A stretch of 8,760 nucleotides of DNA from CAYLJO01 sp964383905. Its GTDB lineage: Bacteria > Acidobacteriota > Blastocatellia > Pyrinomonadales > Pyrinomonadaceae. The notes beneath the pieces were generated by a model. It searched no databases. It was given only the letters and a program-made list of their open reading frames with translations, and was not told where the DNA came from. Where the stretch lies: the NCBI GenBank assembly GCA_964383905.1, contig CAYLJO010000246.1, positions 1-8,760 on the forward strand. The letters are read 5' to 3'. Of this stretch, positions 1 through 5,750 are shown piece by piece. Positions within the stretch are counted from its first letter, which is position 1. Each line of letters begins with the position of its first letter. The position numbers were made by a program, and so were the translations under genes.

Positions 1-1
1 G

Positions 2-67
2 CACACTGACCGGAGATTAGATGCCCTGATTGACATCATCCGCGAAGGGCGCAACGGCAAGTCTTAA
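2..67 (+). CDS. 3' end of an unidentified gene (partial)
   Basis: The frame starting at base 2 is open from the window edge to a TAA at 65-67 and reads HTDRRLDALIDIIREGRNGKS. This has the look of the amphipathic helical tail found at the end of many small bacterial and phage-like proteins (TDxRLDALIDIIxE...). Only 21 residues are visible, so no function can be assigned. It is the only plus-strand coding trace before 4156. It could be chance, since 21 open codons are not statistically convincing; the call rests on the protein-like composition. Confidence 0.4.
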   Translation, partial: HTDRRLDALIDIIREGRNGKS

Positions 68-222
68 GTAAGCACAATTAAAACAGACTGCCGGCGAATG
101 CGCTGGTCGTTACTGACTTCTCCGGGCTCGTCTTACTTTGCTTCAATGGGGCCACACTCAAATGAACATGGAAGCGCCCCGCGAACCTAGACGACTACCA
201 ATCCCACAAACGGATAGCCGGT
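68..222. other. Gene-free stretch with a CRISPR-repeat-like 36-mer
   Basis: No open frame of convincing composition is seen here on either strand. The one structured element is a 36-nt sequence at 140-175. It begins GCTTCAATGGGGCCAC and ends ATGGAAGC, so its ends are GCTTC and GAAGC inverted complements. This resembles the GCTTCAATGAGGCC...GGAAGC class of CRISPR repeats. No second copy is visible within 100 nt on either side, so it is not an array. Confidence 0.4.
140..175. repeat. Solitary CRISPR-repeat-like sequence
   Basis: The element is exactly 36 nt, a usual CRISPR repeat length. It carries the 5' motif GCTTCAATGGGGCCAC, common in family-level descriptions of type I/III repeats, and terminal inverted complements GCTTC/GAAGC with an inner CCA/TGG pair. 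The inner stem is weak compared with true repeats of this class. With no second copy and no cas gene in the window, it could be an orphan or degenerate repeat, or a coincidence. Confidence 0.25.
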
Positions 223-420
223 TTACCTTCCCTTCACGCGATCGGCGACAGCAGCGATGAACCGCTCGTCATTAAGAAGGATCTCGTAAAGATTGCCGGA
301 ATCACGCGCCATGATGGCTCTTAATTCATGGTTGATCTGTGTCTGGTAAGGGGCGGCGTTCGGCAACCTGGCGCAGCCGTTAAAATATTCGAGCACGTCG
401 GCATTCGGAGCTAGGGTTTC
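223..420 (-). pseudogene. C-terminal remnant of a CopG/BrnA-like antitoxin
   Basis: Read on the minus strand, codons from 420 down to a TAA at 223-225 give 65 residues. The recognisable part starts at ADVLEYF (base 402) and includes NAAPYQTQINHELRAIM and NDERFIAAVADRVKGR. The pattern ADVLEYF...YQTQINxxLRxxM matches the ribbon-helix-helix end of BrnA/CopG-type antitoxins, which have (R)LDADVLEYFK...YQTRINAVLRAYM; this is known family knowledge, matched by eye. The N-terminal beta strand and start are missing: an in-frame TAA lies immediately upstream at 421-423, and no ATG precedes the conserved block in this frame. The codons just before it (ACCCTAGCTCCGAAT) look like intergenic repeat rather than gene. 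No toxin (BrnT-like) is visible nearby. An internal GTG (Val9) could in principle start a shorter protein, but it would lack the DNA-binding strand. Confidence 0.5.
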
Positions 421-436
421 TTATTCGCCATTAGGA

Positions 437-465
437 CTATAAACATTCCGCCCCGCTGGGGCTGT
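437..465. repeat. REP-like palindromic element
   Basis: A short hairpin GCCCC-GCT-GGGGC (450-462) is flanked on the left by ACTATAAACATTCC. On the minus strand this reads AGCCCCAGCGGGGCGGAATG followed by TTTATAG, which resembles a dispersed intergenic palindrome I associate with Acidobacteriota genomes. The same GCCCCGCYGGGGC core recurs at 3883-3895. It lies directly beside the broken 5' end of the antitoxin remnant, so the repeat may mark the breakpoint. Confidence 0.45.
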
Positions 466-547
466 GGACTGAGAAGACGGGCGCCAGTTGAGCGAAACGA
501 TAGACGGCATGTCCCAACTCATGACTCGGGTTGATTAGGGATGGCGA

Positions 548-1588
548 TTAGGAAGAGACGGCTGGCTGCTGTTGGGTTACGCAGTGAATGGTTCCCATTC
601 CCCACAATAGAGGCTCGCAGTGGATTGGGACGACTTTTCGATCGGTGAATAATTTTTGGAGAGTCTCTCGGGCGCGGGCGTCGTTGGGATGCCCAAAGAC
701 GGGTAAGAGAACGGTGTTGTTGGCGATGTAAAAGTTGGCGTAGCTGGCGGGCAGCCGCTCTTCACGACCGCCGACGAATCCCGGCATCGGGAGTGTGATG
801 ATCTCGTACTTATTACCATGCGCATCCGCAGCGTGCCGGAGCCTGCGGTAGTTGTCCTGGAGAAGCTCATAGTTCGCGTCCGCCGGATCGTCCTCGATGG
901 CGCAGACGATCACTGTGGGCGAGACGAAGCGGGCTAGGTCGTCGATGTGGCCGTCGGTGTCATCGCCGACGATGCCTTCGCCCAGCCACAAGACCTTTTC
1001 CACGCCAAGGTAGTCTTTGAGATACCGCTCAATCCCTGAGCGGTCGAGCCGCGGGTTCCGATTCGGATTGAGCAGGCACTGCTCTGTAGTCATCACCGCA
1101 CCCGCGCCGTTAACTTCAATCGAGCCCCCCTCCAGCACGATCCCCGGCTCAAAGCGAGGTACCTTCAGCACGCTCTCCAGCCGCCGCGGAACCAAATCGT
1201 CCTTTTTCAGCTCTTCATACTTGTCGCCCCAGGCGTTAAAGATCCAATCGTTGTAGGCCAGCTCACTTTCACCGCAGATGATGAAGTTAGGGCCGTAGTC
1301 GCGAATCCAGGAATCAACGGTGCTGATGTGGTGAAAGCGTACGTTCTCGGCTCCGGGAAAATCGCACCGCCGCCTGACGGACTGCTCGACCTCCCGGTCC
1401 TCCACCAGCACGCAGACCGTCTCGTGAGGAGAGATGGCGGCGATCATCCGCAGGAAGATCTCTTCGACCTGTGGCACACGGTCGGGCCACGTGAGGGGGT
1501 CTTTGGGCCAGGCGAGCCAGGTCGCGTGATGCGGTCGCCACTCCGCGGGCATGCGGTAGCCGATCTCGGCCGGTGTCCTGGATCTCAT
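548..1588 (-). CDS. aguA: Agmatine deiminase (agmatine iminohydrolase)
   Basis: This cytosolic enzyme hydrolyses agmatine to N-carbamoylputrescine and ammonia, the second step of the arginine decarboxylase route to putrescine. The 346-aa length is usual for the peptidyl-arginine deiminase-like (Porphyromonas type) guanidine-modifying fold. Visible hallmarks are YRMPAEWRPHHATWLAWP (11-28), the WIRDYGP block with Asp97, LEGGSIEVNG (152-161), GDDTDGHIDDLARF with His214 (208-221), ASYANFYIANNTVLLPVFG (281-299) and the C-terminal TIHCVTQQQP with nucleophile Cys336. The catalytic block reads GMGTIHC where most relatives have GGxIHC, a small deviation. The ATG (1586-1588) overlaps the aguB stop as ATGA, so the two are co-transcribed and probably translationally coupled. 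Function is assigned with high confidence because of the aguB partner. Confidence 0.96.
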   Translation of the reverse strand: MRSRTPAEIGYRMPAEWRPHHATWLAWPKDPLTWPDRVPQVEEIFLRMIAAISPHETVCVLVEDREVEQSVRRRCDFPGAENVRFHHISTVDSWIRDYGPNFIICGESELAYNDWIFNAWGDKYEELKKDDLVPRRLESVLKVPRFEPGIVLEGGSIEVNGAGAVMTTEQCLLNPNRNPRLDRSGIERYLKDYLGVEKVLWLGEGIVGDDTDGHIDDLARFVSPTVIVCAIEDDPADANYELLQDNYRRLRHAADAHGNKYEIITLPMPGFVGGREERLPASYANFYIANNTVLLPVFGHPNDARARETLQKLFTDRKVVPIHCEPLLWGMGTIHCVTQQQPAVSS

Positions 1589-2484
1589 CGCCGGTCTGGT
1601 TTCGTCTCCAAAAAGCGGTAGGCCAGGCCGTCGTACGACTCGATCCTACGGTCGCGCAGAAAGGGCCAGTTCTGGCGCGTCCGGTCTATATCATCGAGGT
1701 TACACTCGGTGATCAGGACCTCTTCCCTGTCCGCGGAAGCCCTGGCGATGATGCGGCCGAACGGATCGACCACAAATGACTGGCCCCAGAAGCGAAGCTT
1801 GCCCTCTTGGCCGACGCGATTGGTGACGACCACGAAAAAGCCGTTGGCGATGGCGTGCCCGCGCTGGATCGTCTCCCACGCCTGGTGCTGGGCAAGGTCC
1901 ATCTCCTCCCCTTCATTCGGCAGCCAGCCGATCGCCGTCGGGTAGAAGAGAAATTGCGCGCCGGAGAGGGCCGTCAGCCTGGCGGCCTCGGGAAACCACT
2001 GGTCCCAGCAGACTAGGACGCCGACCTTCCCGCGCTGTGTGTCGTGGCTGCCGAACCCCAGATCGCCCGGAGTGAAATAGAACTTCTCGTAATAGAGCGG
2101 GTCGTCGGGGATGTGCATCTTCCTGTACTTGCCGGCGATCCGGCCGTCCGCGTCGATGATCACCGCCGTATTGTGATAGATCCCCGCGACGCGCTTTTCA
2201 AAGAGCGACGCGACGATCACGACCCTGTGCTCCCGGGCGACGGCCGACAGCCGTTCGGTGGAGGGGCCGGGGATCGTCTCCGCCAACTGGAAATTCTCCA
2301 CGTCTTCGCTCTGGCAGAAATACTGTGACCGGAACAGCTCCTGCAGGCAGACGATCCCTGCGCCTTTCCGCGCCGCCTCGCCGATGTATTTGATCGCTTT
2401 CTCCAGATTGGCTTCCGGCTCAGGCGCACAGCTCATCTGTACCAGCCCGACGACGACACTATTAGATGACTGCTTTTTGATCAT
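1585..2484 (-). CDS. aguB: N-carbamoylputrescine amidase
   Basis: This is a carbon-nitrogen (nitrilase superfamily) hydrolase that converts N-carbamoylputrescine to putrescine, CO2 and ammonia, finishing the agmatine pathway. At 299 aa it has normal family length. The catalytic triad is visible: Glu49 in CLQELF, Lys122 in YRKMHIPDD and Cys159 in VCWDQWFPEAAR. The WDQWFPE sequence and the C-terminal NWPFLRDRRIESYDGL (272-287) distinguish this subfamily from other nitrilases. It is the first gene of the aguB-aguA pair and overlaps aguA by 4 nt. The ATG at 2482-2484 has no Shine-Dalgarno sequence. Instead an extended -10 motif lies 6 nt upstream, consistent with a leaderless mRNA. Confidence 0.96.
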   Translation of the reverse strand: MIKKQSSNSVVVGLVQMSCAPEPEANLEKAIKYIGEAARKGAGIVCLQELFRSQYFCQSEDVENFQLAETIPGPSTERLSAVAREHRVVIVASLFEKRVAGIYHNTAVIIDADGRIAGKYRKMHIPDDPLYYEKFYFTPGDLGFGSHDTQRGKVGVLVCWDQWFPEAARLTALSGAQFLFYPTAIGWLPNEGEEMDLAQHQAWETIQRGHAIANGFFVVVTNRVGQEGKLRFWGQSFVVDPFGRIIARASADREEVLITECNLDDIDRTRQNWPFLRDRRIESYDGLAYRFLETKPDRR

Positions 2485-2490
2485 AGGCGA

Positions 2491-2499
2491 AGTATATCA
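2491..2499 (-). promoter_or_regulatory. Extended -10 promoter of aguBA, probably leaderless
   Basis: On the minus strand the sequence TGATATACT (TGn plus TATACT) ends 6 nt before the aguB ATG, so transcription would be expected to begin at or next to the A of the start codon. No convincing -35 hexamer is found at 16-18 nt spacing, which an extended -10 can tolerate. No Shine-Dalgarno precedes the ATG. The dispersed repeat at 2503-2535 occupies the spacer and -35 zone. Confidence 0.5.
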
Positions 2500-2502
2500 T
2501 TC

Positions 2503-2535
2503 ACCGCAGAGAACGCCGCAGGGCGCAGAGGAAAA
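2503..2535. repeat. Dispersed intergenic repeat, copy A
   Basis: The 33-nt core starts ACCGCAGAGAACGCCGCAGG and ends GCAGAGGAAAA. By eye it matches copy C (8309-8341) at 30 of 33 positions without gaps. It sits between the end of the Pro-rich gene and the aguB promoter. Only the core is shared; the flanks seen in copies B and C are absent. Confidence 0.7.
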
Positions 2536-2582
2536 CGAGATAATGATAAACCCTTATACCCCGCGTTCCTTCGCTGTTCACG

Positions 2583-3854
2583 CTAGCCGGTGCGCTTTTC
2601 ACCCGGATAACTCGGACCCAATTGTGCCGGGTCGCCCTGGGCGAGAGAATTCACTAGCTCATTATGGAAGTAGTCGTACGAGGCTTTGACCTCGGGCTTC
2701 ACGCGCGCCTCATACGACTCGCGCGAGCGGTCAATCGCATCTTTGAGCGCGCCATAGAGATTCGAGCTGGCCAGGCCGGCCTTGACCTTCTCCTCGTTGT
2801 AAAGCTTGACCTCGGAGACGAGAATACGCGCGAAGCGGCGGGCATCAAGATGCCAACGCCGCTGCTCATCGTTTGCCACCTCGACGGGAAGAGGCGCGTC
2901 TGCGCTCCGCGACCACCGGCGGGGCTCTTGCGGAGCTTCACCCGCTGGCGGCGGGGGCGCGGCAGGCTCCGGTACGGGAGGCGGTGGCGGTGCGGCCGGC
3001 TTCGGCGGCTCGACCCTCTCCGGCCGAGGCGGTGGGGGGGCCGTCTCCTTCACGGGCGGCGCCGGGGGCGGCTCGACAACAGGGGGCGGCGGGGGCGGCG
3101 GAGTGACCGGGACTTCCGGCGTTTCCCTCTGCGCTTCTACCCGGGCTGGAGCGGGCGGCGGCGGTGGCGGTTGTTTGGCGACAGGAGGCACAGCCGGAGG
3201 CGGCGTAACGGGAGGCGGTGGTGCCGGGGCTCCAGGCGTAGCCGGTGCCGGCTCCTCCCTGGGAGGTGCGCTGACGGGTGGCGGCGGCGGCGCGAAACTA
3301 ATCTCCTCCAACCGCTGCTTAATCAGCAGCTCGGCCAGGTCCGGCACGACCTCCCAGACGACCTGTTCGACCACCTCGCGCGCGACCTGGGCGACCACCC
3401 TACGCTCCAGCTCGCGGAGTGTTTCTTCTGTCACCTCGGCCGGTGGGACCTCGATTCGAGCGTGAACGCGATTGACGAGGGCCTCGAAGACCTCCGGCGG
3501 CATGTCGTTGAAATCCGGAACGGGCAGGGCGACCATTTCGGCGGCGCGCGCCGCCGTCTTCTCGACCAAGTCGGAGTTGTCCTGGTGGAAATTGACGCGC
3601 GATTGAACGATCGCGACCGCACGCTCGGCCGCGTACTCAATCACCTCCTCTGAGATCTGGTAGTCGCCCGGGGGCGGGCTCCACGTCGTCTTCAGGATGT
3701 CAGCGGCGCGCTGCGCGAGTCTTTCGAAAAGGCCCGGCGCGATCTGCTCCTCTGTGATCTGCCCCTCGGGGAGCTGACCCTCCGTGACCTGTTGCGGAGT
3801 GGTCTGCTCCGGTTTGGTCTCGCGAGAAGGAAAAATACGGTCTAAAAGTTTCAT
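2583..3854 (-). CDS. Pro-rich protein with conserved helical flanks
   Basis: This 423-aa protein has no signal peptide or membrane segment, so it is probably cytoplasmic. The N-terminal tail (15-40) holds degenerate TEGQLPEGQITEEQI repeats. Residues 41-185 are helical and include VVWEVVPDLAELLIKQRLEEI (165-185), a motif I associate with deltaproteobacterial and acidobacterial scaffold or regulator-like proteins. Residues 189-311 are a Pro/Ala/Glu-rich disordered stretch with runs of up to seven prolines. The C-terminal 332-405 block contains ARRFARILVSEVKLYNEEKV (338-357) and DAIDRSRESYEARVKP (372-387), a widespread uncharacterised helical module. The ATG (3852-3854) is preceded by GAGGGG at good spacing and by a sigma70-like promoter. 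Its biochemical role is unknown; a scaffolding or polarity-type role would be a guess from architecture. Confidence 0.88.
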   Translation of the reverse strand: MKLLDRIFPSRETKPEQTTPQQVTEGQLPEGQITEEQIAPGLFERLAQRAADILKTTWSPPPGDYQISEEVIEYAAERAVAIVQSRVNFHQDNSDLVEKTAARAAEMVALPVPDFNDMPPEVFEALVNRVHARIEVPPAEVTEETLRELERRVVAQVAREVVEQVVWEVVPDLAELLIKQRLEEISFAPPPPPVSAPPREEPAPATPGAPAPPPPVTPPPAVPPVAKQPPPPPPAPARVEAQRETPEVPVTPPPPPPPVVEPPPAPPVKETAPPPPRPERVEPPKPAAPPPPPVPEPAAPPPPAGEAPQEPRRWSRSADAPLPVEVANDEQRRWHLDARRFARILVSEVKLYNEEKVKAGLASSNLYGALKDAIDRSRESYEARVKPEVKASYDYFHNELVNSLAQGDPAQLGPSYPGEKRTG

Positions 3855-3882
3855 TGTGGCCCCTCAAATCGATGATGCGTCA

Positions 3883-3895
3883 GCCCCGCCGGGGC
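3883..3895. repeat. GC-rich palindrome in the leader of the Pro-rich gene
   Basis: The sequence GCCCC-GCC-GGGGC can form a 5-bp all-GC hairpin with a 3-nt loop. It would lie within the 5' untranslated leader of the Pro-rich gene, about 28 nt before its ATG. It shares its core with the element at 450-462, so it may be a REP-like repeat unit rather than a gene-specific regulator. Confidence 0.4.
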
Positions 3896-3917
3896 AGGAC
3901 CCGCCGAACAACCCAAC

Positions 3918-3945
3918 AGTATAGCTGAGCACGACATACAATCAA
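3918..3945 (-). promoter_or_regulatory. Sigma70-type promoter of the Pro-rich gene
   Basis: On the minus strand, TTGATT (3940-3945) and TATACT (3918-3923) are separated by 16 nt, each close to the TTGACA/TATAAT consensus. Transcription would start near 3911, giving a leader of roughly 57 nt that contains the GC hairpin at 3883-3895 and the GAGGGG ribosome site. Confidence 0.55.
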
Positions 3946-3959
3946 GAATAAAGACGTTA

Positions 3960-4030
3960 CTGCAAACAAAAAATTGAACCGCAGAGGACGCAGTGGACAC
4001 AGAGGAAAAACAGGGGAACAAAGAATAAGC
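3960..4030. repeat. Dispersed intergenic repeat, copy B
   Basis: The element starts CTGCAAACAAAAAATTGAAC and contains the core 3978-4009, ending GAGGAAAA, then ACAGGG and an A-rich tail. It aligns with copy C (8291-8362) over about 70 nt with one short indel and about four-fifths identity by eye. It lies immediately beyond the Pro-rich gene's promoter. Confidence 0.7.
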
Positions 4031-4155
4031 AAAACCGCTAAATGGTCCTTCAAAAGAGTGGCTGGGTGGAGTATGATCGGCCATCCTAGGACATTTGAAC
4101 CGCTGCAGGACCCGAGAGGTAAGACAGATAGATACCTGCGTGAAAGGAGTGGGAC

Positions 4156-4869
4156 ATGAATAAGTGCTGTGACGTCTTCCTGATGCTCATATTTCTCATT
4201 CCGGCTTCGGTCATGGCGCAGACCGGGAGCGCGACCCCGCCGGTCAGCACGGTATTCGCCGTACTCACAAAAGCTGTGGAGTCGAAGAGCGCCACCGCCG
4301 GCCAGGAGCTGACCCTGCGAACGATCAGCGATGTGGTGGTCGATGGAGAGGTGGTCATCCCGAGAGGCGCTAAAGTGCTGGGCCACGTCAGCGGAGTCAG
4401 CATCAAAGGCCAGGGTGTTCCGCGATCGGTGCTGTCGATCGTCATCGACAAAGTGGCGACAAAAGATGGGGTCGAAATACCCGTCAAAGCGATCATCGCC
4501 GCCGTCGCGGCGCCGCCGCAGAACAGCTCCCTTTCCTCCGACCCCACCTACGGAATGCTGCACTCCATGGAGCCGAATATGGTCGGCGCGGGCGCGGGAA
4601 GCGCAACCAGAGCGGGGGGATTGCAGCCGGGCAGCAAGGCCGGCTCCACGGCCGCCGTGGCCACGGCAGATATTAAGGGGAGAATGGATGAGTCTCCGTT
4701 ATTGCGTGAGGACTCTCAAGGCGCTGTCGGGTATGAGGGGCTTTCCCTCTCATGGCAGCTGACGAATCCACCCCCGGCCACGGTCTTTGATACCAAGGCC
4801 AAAAATTTGAGGCTGGAGGCCGGAACACAAATGCTGCTGCGAATGGCGGCGCCCCGTTTGGCGAGGTAG
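4156..4869 (+). CDS. Secreted protein with VirB10/TrbI-like beta signature
   Basis: The 237-aa product begins with a clear Sec signal peptide (MNKCCDVFLMLIFLIPASVMA, cleavage likely after Ala21), so it acts outside the cytoplasm. Residues 48-115 read AGQELTLRTISDVVVDGEVVIPRGAKVLGHV then SIVIDKVATKDGVEIPVKAI. This is the layout of the VirB10/TrbI-type beta domain (tuneable value, 'ipkGtkl.G.v'). A Gly/Ala/Ser-rich linker follows (143-172), then a C-terminal block QGAVGYEGLSLSW and LRLEAGTQMLLRM (188-230). AAGGAG ends 6 nt before the ATG. No type IV secretion genes are nearby, so it is not a conjugation component by context; similar stand-alone proteins occur in Acidobacteriota. Its role is unknown. 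Confidence 0.85.
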   Translation: MNKCCDVFLMLIFLIPASVMAQTGSATPPVSTVFAVLTKAVESKSATAGQELTLRTISDVVVDGEVVIPRGAKVLGHVSGVSIKGQGVPRSVLSIVIDKVATKDGVEIPVKAIIAAVAAPPQNSSLSSDPTYGMLHSMEPNMVGAGAGSATRAGGLQPGSKAGSTAAVATADIKGRMDESPLLREDSQGAVGYEGLSLSWQLTNPPPATVFDTKAKNLRLEAGTQMLLRMAAPRLAR

Positions 4870-4878
4870 AGTCTGTGG

Positions 4879-4919
4879 TCACCCGTGCTCTTTGATGGTC
4901 CTGCAGATTCAACGGGTGA
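4879..4919. terminator. Possible hairpin between convergent genes
   Basis: TCACCCGT (4879-4886) and ACGGGTGA (4912-4919) are perfect inverted complements around a 25-nt loop. The stem lies just after the plus-strand stop and overlaps the last codons of the minus-strand membrane gene. It has no T-run on either side and a long loop, so it is at best a weak bidirectional stop signal. Confidence 0.25.
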
Positions 4920-5421
4920 TGTTTAAATTGAGGCCGAAGAGAACGCGCAGAATGACCGGCGAGTTGGCGAGAAGTGTAGTGAGCCAGGACGCTGGGCGGT
5001 TGATGTCCTCCGCCAGATAAAAGATTCGCGGCGGGAAGTAGACCAGTATCGAGACAAACCAAAGAAAGAAGAGCCTGCCGGCGAAATCCTCGAAGCCTTT
5101 TACTCTGGCGAACGGGCCGGAGGTCATCACGTTCCACAGCACCTGAAACAGAATCATATTAAGGAAGATGCACAGGTCGCCAAGAAGCGCGCTTCTTTGA
5201 TCGCGCCAAAACGCGCCGGCGGGGGCTTTTTTCGGCGGCGAGAAATAGCGATAGACTAATACCGTCTGGATGATACTCAAGGCCAGCAGGCCGAAGATGA
5301 ATGGCAGGAAAATCGCGCCGTTCTGGTGGAAGTCTGGACCAAAAATCTGTTCGCCTAATAAGACTCCCACCACCGTCGAAATACAAATCGAAACCGCTAA
5401 ATAGAATGCCGGATTCAGCAA
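4909..5421 (-). CDS. Membrane protein, four predicted helices (downstream half of an amber-split gene?)
   Basis: The 170-aa ORF has hydrophobic segments at about 5-25, 37-57, 81-100 and 115-136, with conserved-looking motifs GDLCIFLNMILFQVLWNVMTSG and RLFFLWFVSILVYFPPRIFYLAEDINRP. I do not recognise the family. The only usable start is TTG at 5419-5421, with no ATG or GTG nearby and only a weak GGGG upstream. The frame stays open for 11 more codons upstream (KADPGAEAWGC) to a TAG at 5455-5457. That TAG is also the stop of the preceding membrane ORF in the same frame. It is therefore probably the second half of one six-helix protein. It is convergent with the secreted-protein gene. Confidence 0.75.
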   Translation of the reverse strand: MLNPAFYLAVSICISTVVGVLLGEQIFGPDFHQNGAIFLPFIFGLLALSIIQTVLVYRYFSPPKKAPAGAFWRDQRSALLGDLCIFLNMILFQVLWNVMTSGPFARVKGFEDFAGRLFFLWFVSILVYFPPRIFYLAEDINRPASWLTTLLANSPVILRVLFGLNLNITR

Positions 5422-5454
5422 GCAGCCCCACGCCTCGGCCCCGGGATCGGCCTT

Positions 5455-5742
5455 CTATTCTTCCGCCGTGCCGCGGCGCTTTGGTTGAGAGCTGCGCCGG
5501 TGGTGAAAGTGCCAGCGCTTCAACACCGCGCCGGCGGCGGGCAGAACGAAAATCCCCAGGAAATAGAGGCCGAGCGCAAGCCTGGCTAACGCATCGCCGG
5601 CTGAGGCGAGCCGGACAAGCTCGACAAAATACCTGGCCAGCAGACTCATTAAAATGAGGTTCAGCACGAAGACTACGACGTCCAACAGGACGCCGCGATT
5701 GTGGCGGGCAAAAATGTCTTTGAGGTTCACCGGAAAGCTCAC
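5455..5742 (-). CDS. Small two-helix membrane protein (upstream half of an amber-split gene?)
   Basis: The product is about 95 aa from GTG at 5740-5742, which lies 8 nt after the stop of the upstream gene. A longer version from TTG at 5787 would overlap that gene by 37 nt, and its extra residues (PRFNSGRSTVLKRA) look non-conserved. Sequence begins VSFPVNLKDIFARHNRGVLLD. Hydrophobic segments follow (VVVFVLNLILMSLLARYFVEL and LARLALGLYFLGIFVLPAAGAVL), then a basic tail HFHHRRSSQPKRRGTAEE and TAG. This TAG is in frame with the next membrane ORF. The family is not recognised; an inner-membrane location is inferred from the helices. Confidence 0.68.
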   Translation of the reverse strand: MSFPVNLKDIFARHNRGVLLDVVVFVLNLILMSLLARYFVELVRLASAGDALARLALGLYFLGIFVLPAAGAVLKRWHFHHRRSSQPKRRGTAEE

Positions 5743-5750
5743 GGCTCTTT

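Larger units (their letters stand above)
3855..4155. other. Divergent intergenic region
   Basis: This 301-nt gap separates the minus-strand Pro-rich gene from the plus-strand secreted-protein gene. It contains the minus-strand promoter (3918-3945), a GC palindrome in the predicted 5' leader (3883-3895) and dispersed repeat copy B (3960-4030). For the plus-strand gene, a strong AAGGAG ribosome site lies at 4144-4149. I could not find a convincing plus-strand promoter: a TTGAAC at 4095-4100 lacks a good -10 at normal spacing. Confidence 0.6.

Noticed and set aside
2806..3465. Gly-rich plus-strand frame resembling a PE-PGRS-like protein
   Set aside because: It is the complement of the Pro-rich coding sequence; the Gly runs are antisense to Pro codons and there is no ribosome site.
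2664..3653. 329-codon Arg-rich plus-strand frame
   Set aside because: Its composition (Arg/Gly runs) is typical of an antisense shadow in GC-rich DNA, and it lies wholly opposite the well-supported Pro-rich gene.
4095..4134. Possible promoter (TTGAAC ... TAGATA) for the plus-strand secreted-protein gene
   Set aside because: The spacing between the two hexamers is 28 nt, too long for a sigma70 promoter.
3880..4563. 227-codon minus-strand frame opposite the secreted-protein gene
   Set aside because: It is antisense to a gene with a signal peptide and a strong ribosome site, and it also runs through the dispersed repeat.
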